Of a stretch of 64,000 bases of DNA, positions 29,463-38,712 are shown one piece after another (the first letter of the stretch is position 1; each line of letters starts with the position of its first letter). The DNA lies in assembly GCA_934201845.1 (NCBI GenBank), contig CAKPXA010000002.1, positions 62,001-126,000 on the forward strand, given 5' to 3'. The notes below the pieces were generated by a model, which did not search any database, was not told where the DNA came from, and was given only the letters and a program-made list of their open reading frames with translations. This DNA comes from an uncultured Ligilactobacillus sp. GTDB taxonomy: Bacteria; Bacillota; Bacilli; Lactobacillales; Lactobacillaceae. The position numbers and the translations under genes were made by a program.

Positions 29463-30695
29463 CTATGCCCAATCCCCGTTCCTGAACACCGGGACGGTGG
29501 TGCCGTCCTTTCTGATGCCGTCGATGTTCATGTCGGCGGAACCGACCATGAAGTCGACGTGGGCCTGGCTCAGGTTCATGCCGCGGGCTGCCAGCTCATC
29601 ATCGGACATCCTTGTTCCGCCCTGGATGTTTGAGGGGTAGGAGGCGCCGAGGGCGAGATGGTCGGATGCATTCTCGTCAAAGAGGGTGTTGAAGAAGATG
29701 ATGCCTGACTGGGAAATAGGTGAAGGATCAGGAACGAGCGACACTTCGCCGAGCGAGAGGACACCCTCGTCGGTCTTCAGAAGATGGTCGAGAACGTCCT
29801 GTCCCTTTTTTGCCGTGGCTTCGACGACCTTTCCGTCCCTGAACGTGAACTTCATGTCCTCGAGGATGCTTCCGGCATAGGAGAGGGGCTTCGTTGACGT
29901 TACGTAGCCGTCGATTCTGCGGCAGTCCGGGGCCGTGAAGACTTCCTCCGTCGGCATGTTGGCCATGAACTCGACGTTTTCCGGCGTGAAGCTGCCGGCA
30001 CCTTCCCAGATGTGATTTTTCGGCAGGCCGATGGTGATGTCGGTCACGGGTGACGTGTAGTGCAGGGCGGAGAACTGCTGATCGTTGAGCCAGTCCGCCT
30101 TTTCGTGGAGCTTTCTGTCATGTTCGTGCCAGGCCTCGACGGGGTCTGCCTGATCGATGCGCGTCGTCTTGAAGATTTCCTCCCACAGGGCCTCGACGGC
30201 ATCCTGTCCCTTTCTGTCCGGGAAGACCTTTTCAGCCCAGGCCTGGTCAGCGGCAGAGACGACCGTCCAGCTGAGGTCATTGTTCATCGTTGCCTTCCTG
30301 ACCTGTTTCAGCGCCCTGCCGTCTGCCGCCTGGCTTCTGGCGACGCGGGTCTGGTCGAGTCCGGCGTATGCGCCCGGGTCGGCCGAGATGACGGAGATGC
30401 GGGCGGCCCTGTTTTTCGCAATGTAGTCTCCCTTCCTGACGATGTATTCCGGAACGTTGTCAATTCTTTCCTCGGATGCGTACTTCAGGAAGGCGCGTTC
30501 GGAGAACGTGTCCTTCCATTCGATCATGACTTCCGATGCGCCGGCCCTGTAGGCCTCCTCGACAATCAGATGGGCGAGTTCCTGCTGCGTGACCGAGATG
30601 TAGAGCACGACGGGCTGTCCCTTCTGGACGTTGACGCCGATTCTGACAATCAGTTCGGCGTACTTTCTGAGCTTTTCAGCAAAATTGGCAATCAT
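29463..30695 (-). CDS. Aminopeptidase, peptidase family M29 (AmpS/PepS type)
   Basis: Cytoplasmic metallo-aminopeptidase that trims peptides imported by the cell. The 410-aa protein opens MIANFAEKLRKYAELIVRIGVNVQKGQ, typical of M29. Metal ligands fall in the conserved DCRRIDGYV / GEVSLVPDPSPIS / FFNTLFDENASDH / AHVDFMVGS regions. An upstream in-frame start (30737) lacks a ribosome site, while AGAGGAGGAA precedes 30695. Divergent from wecB with a 103-bp shared promoter region. Its stop codon abuts a composite repeat. Confidence 0.92.
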   Translation of the reverse strand: MIANFAEKLRKYAELIVRIGVNVQKGQPVVLYISVTQQELAHLIVEEAYRAGASEVMIEWKDTFSERAFLKYASEERIDNVPEYIVRKGDYIAKNRAARISVISADPGAYAGLDQTRVARSQAADGRALKQVRKATMNNDLSWTVVSAADQAWAEKVFPDRKGQDAVEALWEEIFKTTRIDQADPVEAWHEHDRKLHEKADWLNDQQFSALHYTSPVTDITIGLPKNHIWEGAGSFTPENVEFMANMPTEEVFTAPDCRRIDGYVTSTKPLSYAGSILEDMKFTFRDGKVVEATAKKGQDVLDHLLKTDEGVLSLGEVSLVPDPSPISQSGIIFFNTLFDENASDHLALGASYPSNIQGGTRMSDDELAARGMNLSQAHVDFMVGSADMNIDGIRKDGTTVPVFRNGDWA

Positions 30696-30727
30696 GGTGA
30701 TTCCTCCTCTGTATTTCGTACAATAAC

Positions 30728-30736
30728 ATTCTACCA
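30728..30736 (-). promoter_or_regulatory. Extended -10 for the M29 aminopeptidase
   Basis: TGG-TAGAAT on the minus strand, 33 bp upstream of the start. An AAATGCAG octamer (30742-30749) lies in the spacer region. Confidence 0.5.
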
Positions 30737-30768
30737 CATAAAAATGCAGAGTAAGAATCTCCGTTGTT

Positions 30769-30777
30769 TGTTATAAT
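30769..30777 (+). promoter_or_regulatory. Extended -10 for wecB
   Basis: TGT-TATAAT, 21 bp before the start codon; no good -35, as is common with extended -10 promoters. Confidence 0.6.
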
Positions 30778-30798
30778 GGACTTATCGGAGGAATTGAA

Positions 30799-31935
30799 AT
30801 GAAGATAAAAGTAATGACTGTCTTCGGCACGCGGCCGGAGGCAATCAAGATGGCCCCGCTTGTCCTGGCCCTGAAGGCGGACGGGCGCTTCGAGGCAGTC
30901 ACGGCAGTTACGGCCCAGCACCGCGAAATGCTTGACTCTGCACTTGATATTTTTGGAATCAAGCCTGACTATGACCTGAATCTGATGCACAGGGGACAGA
31001 CGCTGCAGGAAATCACGGCGGACGTTTTGACGAAGCTTGACGGCGTCATCAAGGAAGCCGACCCGGATATCATTCTGGTGCACGGCGACACGACGACGAC
31101 GTTTGCGGCCGCACTGGCCGGCTTCTACAACCAGAAGGCGCTGGGACACGTGGAAGCGGGCCTCAGAACCTGGAACAAGTACTCGCCGTTTCCGGAGGAG
31201 ATGAACCGTCAGATGACGGATGACCTGTGCGACATCTACTTTGCACCGACGGAACTGTCAAGAAGCAACCTGCTGCGGCAGAATCATCCGGAGGACCGGA
31301 TCTTCGTGACTGGCAACACGGCGATTGACGCCATGCATGAGACAGTCAGGGACGACTACCACCATGAAATAATGGAAGCCCTCGACCCTGCCAAGAGGAC
31401 GGTTCTTCTGACGATGCACCGCCGCGAGAACCAGGGTGAGAAGATGAAGGAGACGTTTGAGGCAATCCGCAGCGTCGTCGAGTCAAGAAACGACGTGCAG
31501 GTCGTCTATCCGGTCCACCTGAGTCCCGCCGTTCAGAAGGTTGCGCACGAGGTCTTCGACGGCGTCGGTGACGTCCATCTGATTGAGCCGCTTGACGTGG
31601 TGGACTTCCACAATCTTCAGGCCAGGAGCTACTTCATCATGTCCGATTCCGGCGGGGTGCAGGAGGAGGCTCCTGCGCTGAAGAAGCCGGTGCTTGTCTT
31701 GCGTGACACGACGGAACGTCCCGAGGGCGTTGCCGCCGGAACGCTCAAGCTTGTCGGCACGAACGGTGAAACCGTCAGAAGAGAGATGCTGCGCCTGCTT
31801 GATGACGAGGACGAATACCGTCGGATGGCAGAGGCGAAGAACCCCTACGGCGACGGCCATGCCTGTGAGCGCATCCTTGATGCCATTGCATACTACTTCG
31901 GACAGACGGATGTCAGACCGGACGAGTTCAGGTAG
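30799..31935 (+). CDS. wecB: UDP-N-acetylglucosamine 2-epimerase (non-hydrolysing)
   Basis: Makes UDP-ManNAc, the donor for the teichoic acid linkage unit or capsule (also named mnaA). The 378-aa GT-B-fold protein has VFGTRPEAIKMAPL, VHGDTTTTFAA, GHVEAGLRTWNKYSPFPEEMNR, and SDSGGVQEEAP near residue 283. ATG follows CGGAGGAA. It is followed after 8 bp by a GNAT gene. Confidence 0.95.
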   Translation: MKIKVMTVFGTRPEAIKMAPLVLALKADGRFEAVTAVTAQHREMLDSALDIFGIKPDYDLNLMHRGQTLQEITADVLTKLDGVIKEADPDIILVHGDTTTTFAAALAGFYNQKALGHVEAGLRTWNKYSPFPEEMNRQMTDDLCDIYFAPTELSRSNLLRQNHPEDRIFVTGNTAIDAMHETVRDDYHHEIMEALDPAKRTVLLTMHRRENQGEKMKETFEAIRSVVESRNDVQVVYPVHLSPAVQKVAHEVFDGVGDVHLIEPLDVVDFHNLQARSYFIMSDSGGVQEEAPALKKPVLVLRDTTERPEGVAAGTLKLVGTNGETVRREMLRLLDDEDEYRRMAEAKNPYGDGHACERILDAIAYYFGQTDVRPDEFR

Positions 31936-31943
31936 GAGACAAC

Positions 31944-32402
31944 ATGGAAGTGACTGAAATCAGGGACAGTTGCGAAAGAATGCGGATTGCAAGGCTTGTC
32001 CTGGAAAATCTGACGGAATGGTTCGGGATGGACGAATCACGCGAGGAATACATTGACAGAAGCAGCGGGGAGATGTTTCTTGCCGCCGTGGATGAAGGCG
32101 AGGCAGTCGGTTTTCTCTGCCTGAGACCGACAAGCGACGCAACGGTTGAAATTGACAGCATGGGAATTCTCAAGTCCTGCCACAGGAAGGGATTCGGAAA
32201 GAAGCTTGTTCTGGCTGCAATTGAATCTGCCAGGGCGGCGGGGTATTCCTTCATGCAGGTGAAGACCGTCAAATCGGGCTGCTACAGGCAGTATGACTGC
32301 ACGAATCTCTTCTATCAGGCAGTCGGATTCAGAAAACTTGAAGTCCTTGACAATCTGTGGGATGAGTGGAATCCATGTCAGGTCTATGTCATGGCGCTGT
32401 GA
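31944..32402 (+). CDS. GNAT-family acetyltransferase
   Basis: A 152-aa acetyltransferase with motif A DSMGILKSCHRKGFGKKL (about 70-87) and a C-terminal LFYQAVGFRKLEVLDN. The Trp- and Cys-rich tail (NLWDEWNPCQVYVM) resembles small GNATs of unknown substrate. It starts 8 bp after wecB and is probably co-transcribed; no functional link is evident. Confidence 0.82.
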   Translation: MEVTEIRDSCERMRIARLVLENLTEWFGMDESREEYIDRSSGEMFLAAVDEGEAVGFLCLRPTSDATVEIDSMGILKSCHRKGFGKKLVLAAIESARAAGYSFMQVKTVKSGCYRQYDCTNLFYQAVGFRKLEVLDNLWDEWNPCQVYVMAL

Positions 32403-32462
32403 CTTCTGCATCATTCCGTATCTGTAACCTGTCTCCAAAATTCTTAAACCTCCCTTAAATCT

Positions 32463-32492
32463 TTGCTTATTCTACCTGATGTAAGGTACAAT
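32463..32492 (+). promoter_or_regulatory. Promoter of the yfhO-like gene
   Basis: TTGCTT, 18-bp spacer, TACAAT, 28 bp before the GTG start, with AAGGGAGG between. Confidence 0.7.
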
Positions 32493-32520
32493 TATAAGCA
32501 GAATCAAGGGAGGTTTTTTC

Positions 32521-35379
32521 GTGCAGTTTTCATTCGAAAAGAGACAGCGACGCAGCTTGTACTTGAGCTTTACCCTGATTTTTCTGATCTGCGCCGCCTT
32601 TGTCTATGGAACATATTTCCTGACCGGTCACGAGCTGATCTGGCATCTTGACGGGGCCAACCAGCACCTGCCGCTTCTGCAGCAGTACCGGCAGATACTG
32701 AAGGACTTTCTGGCGAACCCGACACGGCCGCTCGAACAGTGGTCATGGCACATGGGTCTTGGCAACGACACGTTCTCGGTCTATTCCTACTACCTGATTG
32801 GCGATGTATTCGCATATCTGACGCTGCTTTTTCCCGCCTCGAAGATGGTTTTCGCCTATCAGCTTCTGATTGTCCTGCGTCTGTACTGCGCCGGGCTGTC
32901 CTTCGTGTTCTTCGCATCCCACTTCAGGGAGCTGAAGGACCGGGCCGTTCTTGCCGGCAGCCTGATCTATCTGTTCAATGCATTTCTTTTGTATTCCAAT
33001 GTCGCGCAGCCGTTCTTCACGTTGCCGTTCATCATCTTTCCGCTGATAATCACCGCACTTGAGAAGGTGCTGCAGGACGGCTCGTTCTGGCCGCTTTACC
33101 TGGTCTTTTCATGGATGCTCATCAGCAACTTCTACTTTGCCTATGTCATGGGCCTTGGCGCCGTCATCTACCTGGCCGTACGCTGGTTCATCAGCTACCG
33201 CAAGTCGGGCGGAGTCATCGTCAAGCTCGGCAGGCTGGCGGCGGCTACGGTTCTTTCACTTCTGACGTCAGCCTTCATGCTGGTGCCTGAAATCTACGCC
33301 GTGTTGCATTCGACGAGGTCGGCCAGCGAGTTTGCCAACGGACTCAAGGTCTATCCCCTCTACTATTATCTGGCTCTTCCGTCTCAGCTGATTAACGGCG
33401 GAAACCGCGACTTCTATTTCTGGAGTGCCCTTGGCTTCTGCAGCCTGGCCTTCTTTGCCATTCTGTACATTCTGGCCAGAAGGAAGAAGTATCCCGTGCT
33501 CTGCACGCTGTTCGTCCTTTCGTTTGCGATGCTGCTTGTTCCGGCCTGTGCCTCGGTCTTCAACGGCTTCATGGCTCCGTCCAACCGCTGGACGCTCATG
33601 CTGTGCCTGCCGGTCGGACTGGCCGGCGCCGTTCTGGTGCAGAACATCACGAGTCTGTCGAAGAGGATGCTTAAGTTCTTCACGATTGCCCTGGCGGCCT
33701 ATCTGGCGGTCATCACGCTGACCTACTACTTCCAGAACAACGAGCGGATCTTCATTCCGGTCATCTTCCTGACCGTGTTCTGGGCCGTTATCTATGTGCT
33801 GAATACGGCGGCAGTCGGAAACGCTCAGACAGTGATGCTGGTGGTGATGCTGGCCAACGTCTGTCTGAATGCCGTGTACTTCGAGGCACCCTTCAACGGG
33901 GGCTACTCGAACGAAATGCTTGACGGCGGGGCATATGACAGGCTGACTTCCAGCCGCTACGAAGGGCTTGAAAGCGACCTGGACGAGGAAGACGACTTCT
34001 ACCGCGTGTCGACCCTGAGTCAGAACTACTTCTTCGGTTCGGACTATCACATGTACAATGACCTGAACGACAAGCTCTATTCGCTCAATTCATACTATTC
34101 TCTGCAGAACAAGGACCTGGGCGACTTCTCCATGCTGATGCAGAACACTCAGTATGAATCGAACATTCCGCTGGGGCAGGTCTCCGACCGGACTGTCCTG
34201 AACGACTTCTTCGGCGTCCGCTACATCTTCGCCAGAATCAACCAGCCGAATTCTGACAAGATTCCGGCCGGCTTCTCACTGGACCGGACAACGCAGCGAA
34301 ACACCGACCCGAACGGTAATGCGAAGCTTGATTCGCAGACGCAGCGCTACAGGAACGACTGGGCCTTCCCGCTCGTCTACTGGCAGGACCGCGTTCTGAC
34401 GCGAAGGGACACGGAGAACTTCAGCGTTTCCGAAAGGGAAAGGGCACTTGCGTCAGGCGTGTACGTCTCGGAGAAGAATGCGTCCGGACTGAAGCACGCC
34501 GATGTGTCCGGACAGGTTCTGGACGTGCCGTACACACTTGTTTCCAGCCGCGGGAACGTGGTTTCAGCTCTGGATTTTGAAAAGCGGGACAAGAACGAGA
34601 CATACAGAATCGTCCTGCAGAATCCGGAGGAATATCAGAACTGCGAGCTGCACGTCGAGCTGGAGGACATCAGCTACACGCCGTACACGCTGAAGAAGCA
34701 GATTTCAATCGAACAGCGCGCGAGGGACAACGACCCGTCTCAGGGCATTCTCGCGCAGAACAGCGCCCTGAACACATACAGGTATCTGCGCTATCACGTT
34801 CTTCAGGGCTCGCCTGACATCAGCTACACCATAAAGGCCGACGGACCGTATGGAACGGAGAGAATTTCCCAGCCGGACCAGAGCGCCTTGTCGTTCTTCA
34901 AAATCGTCAGAAACGGCACGCTTAATCTCGGCTGCTTTTCCGACAAGCTGCCCGACTCGCTGACGCTCACCCCGACCAAGCTCGGTCATTACAGTTTCAG
35001 CCTGCGCGTAACGGCCACGCCGCTTGCCGGCGACTACCGGAGGCAGGTCAGAGGCATTCAGCGTCATGCCCTGCATAACCTCCGTTTTTCGCGCAACCAC
35101 CTGTCCGGCACCATCAGGACGAAGAAGGCGGGCATTCTGGCAAGTTCCATTCCATATTCGAGGGGATGGAGCGCAACCGTCAACGGCCGCCCGGCGAAGG
35201 TCATCAGGACGAATCATGCCTTTGTCGGACTGAGGCTTGATGCCGGCAGCTCCGATGTCGTGTTCAAATACAGTGTTCCCGGCCTCAAGACGGGTCTTGC
35301 AGTCACGAAGGCCGCGCTTTCGTTCATTGCAGTCCTTGCCCTGTGCTGCCTGCTTCAACGCAGGATAAGGAACGGATAA
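32521..35379 (+). CDS. YfhO-family membrane glycosyltransferase-like protein
   Basis: A 952-aa polytopic membrane protein. It has a first membrane helix at about 14-34 followed by the family motif WHLDGANQHLPLLQQYRQ, roughly a dozen helices to residue 455, a large extracellular domain (about 470-910), and a final helix near 925-945. YfhO proteins (GT-C-like) take part in glycosylation of lipoteichoic acid in Bacillus, Listeria and staphylococci, adding sugars from lipid-linked donors on the outer face. Here it lies near wecB, and ltaS and the glycolipid genes are in the same window. GTG start at 32521 after AAGGGAGG. The donor sugar cannot be deduced. Confidence 0.9.
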   Translation: MQFSFEKRQRRSLYLSFTLIFLICAAFVYGTYFLTGHELIWHLDGANQHLPLLQQYRQILKDFLANPTRPLEQWSWHMGLGNDTFSVYSYYLIGDVFAYLTLLFPASKMVFAYQLLIVLRLYCAGLSFVFFASHFRELKDRAVLAGSLIYLFNAFLLYSNVAQPFFTLPFIIFPLIITALEKVLQDGSFWPLYLVFSWMLISNFYFAYVMGLGAVIYLAVRWFISYRKSGGVIVKLGRLAAATVLSLLTSAFMLVPEIYAVLHSTRSASEFANGLKVYPLYYYLALPSQLINGGNRDFYFWSALGFCSLAFFAILYILARRKKYPVLCTLFVLSFAMLLVPACASVFNGFMAPSNRWTLMLCLPVGLAGAVLVQNITSLSKRMLKFFTIALAAYLAVITLTYYFQNNERIFIPVIFLTVFWAVIYVLNTAAVGNAQTVMLVVMLANVCLNAVYFEAPFNGGYSNEMLDGGAYDRLTSSRYEGLESDLDEEDDFYRVSTLSQNYFFGSDYHMYNDLNDKLYSLNSYYSLQNKDLGDFSMLMQNTQYESNIPLGQVSDRTVLNDFFGVRYIFARINQPNSDKIPAGFSLDRTTQRNTDPNGNAKLDSQTQRYRNDWAFPLVYWQDRVLTRRDTENFSVSERERALASGVYVSEKNASGLKHADVSGQVLDVPYTLVSSRGNVVSALDFEKRDKNETYRIVLQNPEEYQNCELHVELEDISYTPYTLKKQISIEQRARDNDPSQGILAQNSALNTYRYLRYHVLQGSPDISYTIKADGPYGTERISQPDQSALSFFKIVRNGTLNLGCFSDKLPDSLTLTPTKLGHYSFSLRVTATPLAGDYRRQVRGIQRHALHNLRFSRNHLSGTIRTKKAGILASSIPYSRGWSATVNGRPAKVIRTNHAFVGLRLDAGSSDVVFKYSVPGLKTGLAVTKAALSFIAVLALCCLLQRRIRNG

Positions 35380-35395
35380 TATGATATTTTCGCAG

Positions 35396-35426
35396 GCATC
35401 CCTTCACTTACGGAGGGATGCTTTTT
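35396..35426 (+). terminator. yfhO-like gene terminator
   Basis: Stem GCATCCCT / AGGGATGC, 10-nt loop, T5 tail, 17 bp after the stop codon. Confidence 0.88.
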
Positions 35427-35461
35427 CATGCGGTGAACAGAAAAAGGCGGACGGATACTCC

Positions 35462-35497
35462 AAAAGGCTCCCCGTCGTATGGGCGGGGAGCCTTTTT
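35462..35497 (-). terminator. Flavodoxin gene terminator
   Basis: Stem AAAAGGCTCCCCG / CGGGGAGCCTTTT, usable in both directions, just beyond the leftward flavodoxin stop codon. Confidence 0.9.
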
Positions 35498-35507
35498 GAA
35501 TGCCGGA

Positions 35508-35963
35508 TTACTTGTTGTTGTAAGCTTCAACCAGTGCATCCGCAAAGGCGTCGAGTTTCCTGACGTCTTCGTCGCTGTCCGGAGCCAGGTTGATCTTGAC
35601 GTTTTCAGCGCCCTTGACGGCACCGGATGCGGCAAGCTTCTTGCCGAACTCGTCAACGGCAAGTCCGAAGTATTCGCCGTAGAACGTGTCGCCCGATCCG
35701 GCGACGCCGTAGATCTTGCCTGTCAGGTCAACGTCCTCCAGGTCATCGTAGAAGTCGAGACCTTCGTCAGGGAGTGCGCCTTCGTCATATGTGTACGGGC
35801 AGACGACGCAGATGTCGACATCTGCGAAGTCTTCCGGGTCGGCCTGTGAGATTTCCTCGACGGAAACCTCAACGCCCTTCTTCTCAAGTTCCTGGGCGAC
35901 GATGTCAGCAACGTCCTCGTTGTTGCCGGTGATTGTTGCAAAAACAACCTTTGCTGTTGCCAT
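35508..35963 (-). CDS. Flavodoxin
   Basis: Small FMN electron-transfer protein in the cytoplasm. The 151-aa acidic protein has the phosphate-binding loop ATITGNNED (about 8-16; the T/S-x-T-G-N-T motif of flavodoxins with N in the last place), and FMN-ring loops CPYTYDEGALPD (about 52-63) and GSGDTFYGEYFG (about 87-98). ATG at 35963 follows AGAAGG; a start 30 bp upstream adds non-conserved residues. Monocistronic. Confidence 0.93.
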   Translation of the reverse strand: MATAKVVFATITGNNEDVADIVAQELEKKGVEVSVEEISQADPEDFADVDICVVCPYTYDEGALPDEGLDFYDDLEDVDLTGKIYGVAGSGDTFYGEYFGLAVDEFGKKLAASGAVKGAENVKINLAPDSDEDVRKLDAFADALVEAYNNK

Positions 35964-36090
35964 TTGAAAACCTTCTTCCATTTGGATTGACAAGCCTATT
36001 ATAACAAAAACGAGCGGTCTGTGGTATTCATTTGCAATTGACGGGCTTCAGTATTTTGCAAATTAATCGTTACGGCCGGCCCTGATGCGT

Positions 36091-36096
36091 TATAAT
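36091..36096 (+). promoter_or_regulatory. -10 element for map
   Basis: TATAAT 34 bp before the start codon; the -35 region is not recognisable. Confidence 0.5.
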
Positions 36097-36130
36097 GTAA
36101 TAGTCAAGAAAATTTTTGGAGGCAGGAATA

Positions 36131-36922
36131 ATGATTACGTTAAAATCACCGCGGGAAATCGAGGAAATGGCCAAGTCAGGCGCCATCCTGGCCGGCATGC
36201 ACATCGGACTCCGCGATATCATCAAGCCCGGCATTTCCAGCTGGGAAATCGAGAAGTTTGCCCGCAAGTACTTCAAGGAACACGGCGCAATTGCGGAACA
36301 GATCGGCTTTGAAGGCTACAAGTACGCAACATGCGTCAGCATCAATGACGAAATCTGCCACGGCTTCCCGAGAAAGAATCTTATTCTGCGCGACGGTGAC
36401 TTGATCAAGGTCGACACGGTTGTCAACTATCACGGCGCAATGAGCGATTCATGCTGGAGCTACGTCGTCGGCAAGTCGACGCCTGAAATCGACCGCCTGA
36501 TGGAAGTGACGAAGAAGGCTCTGTATCTGGGCATCGAACAGGCTCAGGTCGGTAACCGCATCGGCGACATCGGCGCCGCCATCCAGCATTATACGGAAGA
36601 AGTGAACGGCTACGGTGACGTGCGCGAATTCATCGGCCACGGCATCGGACCTACGATGCACGAAAGCCCGAACGTTCCTCACTACGGCGAGGCCGGCAAG
36701 GGCGTCCGCCTGCGCGAGGGCATGACAATCACGATTGAACCCATGATCAACATGGGCGGCTGGGAAGCTGAAATGGACGATCCGAACGGCTGGACTGCAA
36801 GAACGGCCGACGGCAGCCTTTCATGCCAGTACGAGCACACGATTGCCATCACGAAGGACGGTCCGAAGATTCTGACATCCCAGGACCCGATTCTGGATGC
36901 TCCTTATTTGTATGAATTCTAG
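36131..36922 (+). CDS. map: Methionine aminopeptidase, type I
   Basis: Removes the initiator Met from new proteins. The 263-aa M24 fold has the five metal ligands within IKVDTVVNYHGAMSDS (Asp, Asp), EFIGHGIGPTMHESPNVPHYG (His), TIEPMINMG (Glu) and QYEHTIAIT (Glu). A TTG at 36116 overlaps the ribosome site TTGGAGG, so ATG at 36131 is the start. Confidence 0.96.
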   Translation: MITLKSPREIEEMAKSGAILAGMHIGLRDIIKPGISSWEIEKFARKYFKEHGAIAEQIGFEGYKYATCVSINDEICHGFPRKNLILRDGDLIKVDTVVNYHGAMSDSCWSYVVGKSTPEIDRLMEVTKKALYLGIEQAQVGNRIGDIGAAIQHYTEEVNGYGDVREFIGHGIGPTMHESPNVPHYGEAGKGVRLREGMTITIEPMINMGGWEAEMDDPNGWTARTADGSLSCQYEHTIAITKDGPKILTSQDPILDAPYLYEF

Positions 36923-36945
36923 TAAGCATATTCCGTCTGAAATCT

Positions 36946-36964
36946 TAAGCAATTGCTTATTTTT
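36946..36964 (+). terminator. Possible map terminator
   Basis: Palindrome TAAGCAATTGCTTA followed by T5. Short and AT-rich, so weaker than others here. Confidence 0.5.
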
Positions 36965-36976
36965 CGTGCTTTTGTC

Positions 36977-37004
36977 TTGTAAAAAATGCAGATACTGGTA
37001 TAAT
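36977..37004 (+). promoter_or_regulatory. Promoter of galU
   Basis: TTGTAA, 16-bp spacer, TATAAT preceded by TGG (extended -10). An AAATGCAG octamer (36984-36991) sits in the spacer. Confidence 0.78.
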
Positions 37005-37066
37005 GTAGCCTAGGTGGTCGATTCGGGTGACTGGATTGACCTAAAAGTTTCGCAAAGGGGTTTACT

Positions 37067-37951
37067 ATGAAGAACCAAAAGAAAGTAAGAAAAGCCGTCA
37101 TTCCTGCAGCGGGTCTCGGCACGCGCTTCCTTCCGGCCACAAAGGCCCTGGCAAAGGAAATGCTTCCCATCATTGACAAGCCGACAATTCAGTACATCGT
37201 TGAAGAAGCAAAGAAGTCAGGCATTGAGGACATCCTCGTTGTCACAGGGAAGGGCAAGCGTCCCATCGAAGATCACTTCGACTCCGTTCCCGAACTGGAG
37301 CAGAACCTCAAGGAAAAGGGCAAGACGGAACTTCTCCGTCTCGTTCAGCAGACAACGGACATCAACCTCTACTTCATCCGCCAGTCCCATCCGCGCGGAC
37401 TCGGGGATGCCGTCCTGATGGCCAAGGACTTCGTCGGTGACGAACCGTTCGTGGTCATGCTCGGCGACGACATCATGGAAGACAAGGTTCCGCTGACGAA
37501 GCAGCTGATGGACCGCTACGAGGAAACTCATGCCTCGACGCTGGCAGTCATGAAGGTGCCGCATGAGGAAGTTTCCAAGTACGGCGTCATCGATCCGACG
37601 TCGGAAACGCGTCCGGGTCTCTACGATGTCAAGCGTTTCGTGGAAAAGCCGCCTGTTGAGAAGGCTCCATCGGACCTTGCCATCATCGGCCGCTACCTGC
37701 TTACGCCGGAAATCTTCGACATGCTTGAAACACAGAAGCCCGGTGCCGGCAATGAAATCCAGCTGACTGACGCCATCGACCGCCTGAACAAGATTCAGCG
37801 CGTCTTTGCCCACGAATTCAAGGGCGAACGCTACGATGTCGGCTACAAGTTCGGCTACCTCAAGACTTCCATCGAATTCGGCCTGCGTCATCCGGAAGTC
37901 AAGGATGACCTTGCCAAGTACATCAAGGATCTCGCCAAGACACTCAAATAA
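37067..37951 (+). CDS. galU: UTP-glucose-1-phosphate uridylyltransferase
   Basis: Makes UDP-glucose, the donor for the glycolipid anchor enzymes encoded near 57-59 kb and for polysaccharides. The 294-aa nucleotidyltransferase opens with [20 protein letters not shown] and has [29 protein letters not shown] and the C-terminal [18 protein letters not shown] follows AAAGGGG. Single gene with promoter and terminator. Confidence 0.96.
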   Translation: MKNQKKVRKAVIPAAGLGTRFLPATKALAKEMLPIIDKPTIQYIVEEAKKSGIEDILVVTGKGKRPIEDHFDSVPELEQNLKEKGKTELLRLVQQTTDINLYFIRQSHPRGLGDAVLMAKDFVGDEPFVVMLGDDIMEDKVPLTKQLMDRYEETHASTLAVMKVPHEEVSKYGVIDPTSETRPGLYDVKRFVEKPPVEKAPSDLAIIGRYLLTPEIFDMLETQKPGAGNEIQLTDAIDRLNKIQRVFAHEFKGERYDVGYKFGYLKTSIEFGLRHPEVKDDLAKYIKDLAKTLK

Positions 37952-37963
37952 TGAACGTCATTC

Positions 37964-37995
37964 AGACCGGGGCATTCCGCTCCGGTCTTTTTTTG
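37964..37995 (+). terminator. galU terminator
   Basis: Stem AGACCGGGGC / GCTCCGGTCT with a 5-nt loop and a T8 tail. Confidence 0.92.
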
Positions 37996-38113
37996 TGTTT
38001 GAGATATCCGGCTCTGCATTTGGCAGGGAAATTTTTTAAGTAAATCAATGCATAAATAACGATTTTATAGTATCATTGTACTTAAAGGAAATGGAAAACA
38101 AGGAGAGATAGGT

Positions 38114-38683
38114 TTGGCAGGGCATACAAGAAGTCATCATAAAGGAAAGAACATACTGAGAATCATCAGGGCCGCTGCAATCGTGCTCGTGATTGCGGTC
38201 ATCGGCGTCATCGGCTTCAAGAGCGATTTCGTTCAGGGGCGTCTGGCATCTTCGTTCGGCAACAATGCCGCGATGCAGAAGAGCGAATATGACCGTCAGC
38301 GCGCAATTGCAAGGAAGAAGTACGGCGAATACAAGGAGCCGAAGGATGACGAGGACTCGTCATCAAGCTCCTCATCATCCGTCAGTTCTTCATCGTCATC
38401 TTCGTCCGTGAAGTCATCTTCCTCGTCGGCATCGTCCTTGAGGTCTTCTTCCAGCAGCGGGAAGGAAAAGGGCAGCTATACTACATATACGGTCAAGTCA
38501 GGTGACTATCTGTCCGTAATTGCAAGCAAGTATGGAACTACGGCCCAGGAGCTGATGGACCTCAATGACCTGACCAGCGGGGCAATCAACCCGGGACAGG
38601 TGCTCAAGGTTCCGGCCACGGGTTCCGGCAGTCAGGATTCAAGCAGCGCCGACAGCTCGAGTCAGAGTGATTCGAACGAATAG
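38114..38683 (+). CDS. Membrane-anchored LysM-domain protein with Ser-rich stalk
   Basis: A 189-aa cell-envelope protein. A short basic cytoplasmic tail is followed by one membrane helix (about 16-36, [18 protein letters not shown]), a charged segment, a Ser-rich linker of about 40 residues (about 82-116) and one LysM peptidoglycan-binding domain (about 123-166, [20 protein letters not shown]), then a Ser/Gln tail. No catalytic domain is present, so it is a binding or anchoring protein. TTG start at 38114 with AAGGAGAG upstream. It is 29 bp upstream of the YihY gene, probably co-transcribed. Confidence 0.85.
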   Translation: MAGHTRSHHKGKNILRIIRAAAIVLVIAVIGVIGFKSDFVQGRLASSFGNNAAMQKSEYDRQRAIARKKYGEYKEPKDDEDSSSSSSSSVSSSSSSSSVKSSSSSASSLRSSSSSGKEKGSYTTYTVKSGDYLSVIASKYGTTAQELMDLNDLTSGAINPGQVLKVPATGSGSQDSSSADSSSQSDSNE

Positions 38684-38712
38684 TCTGTGCATAATTTACG
38701 GAAGGAAGGTGA

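Noticed and set aside
38340-38460. Ser-coding repeat region as a CRISPR or satellite array
   Set aside because: It is an in-frame Ser-rich linker of the LysM protein with irregular TCA/TCC/TCG codons and no regular spacing.
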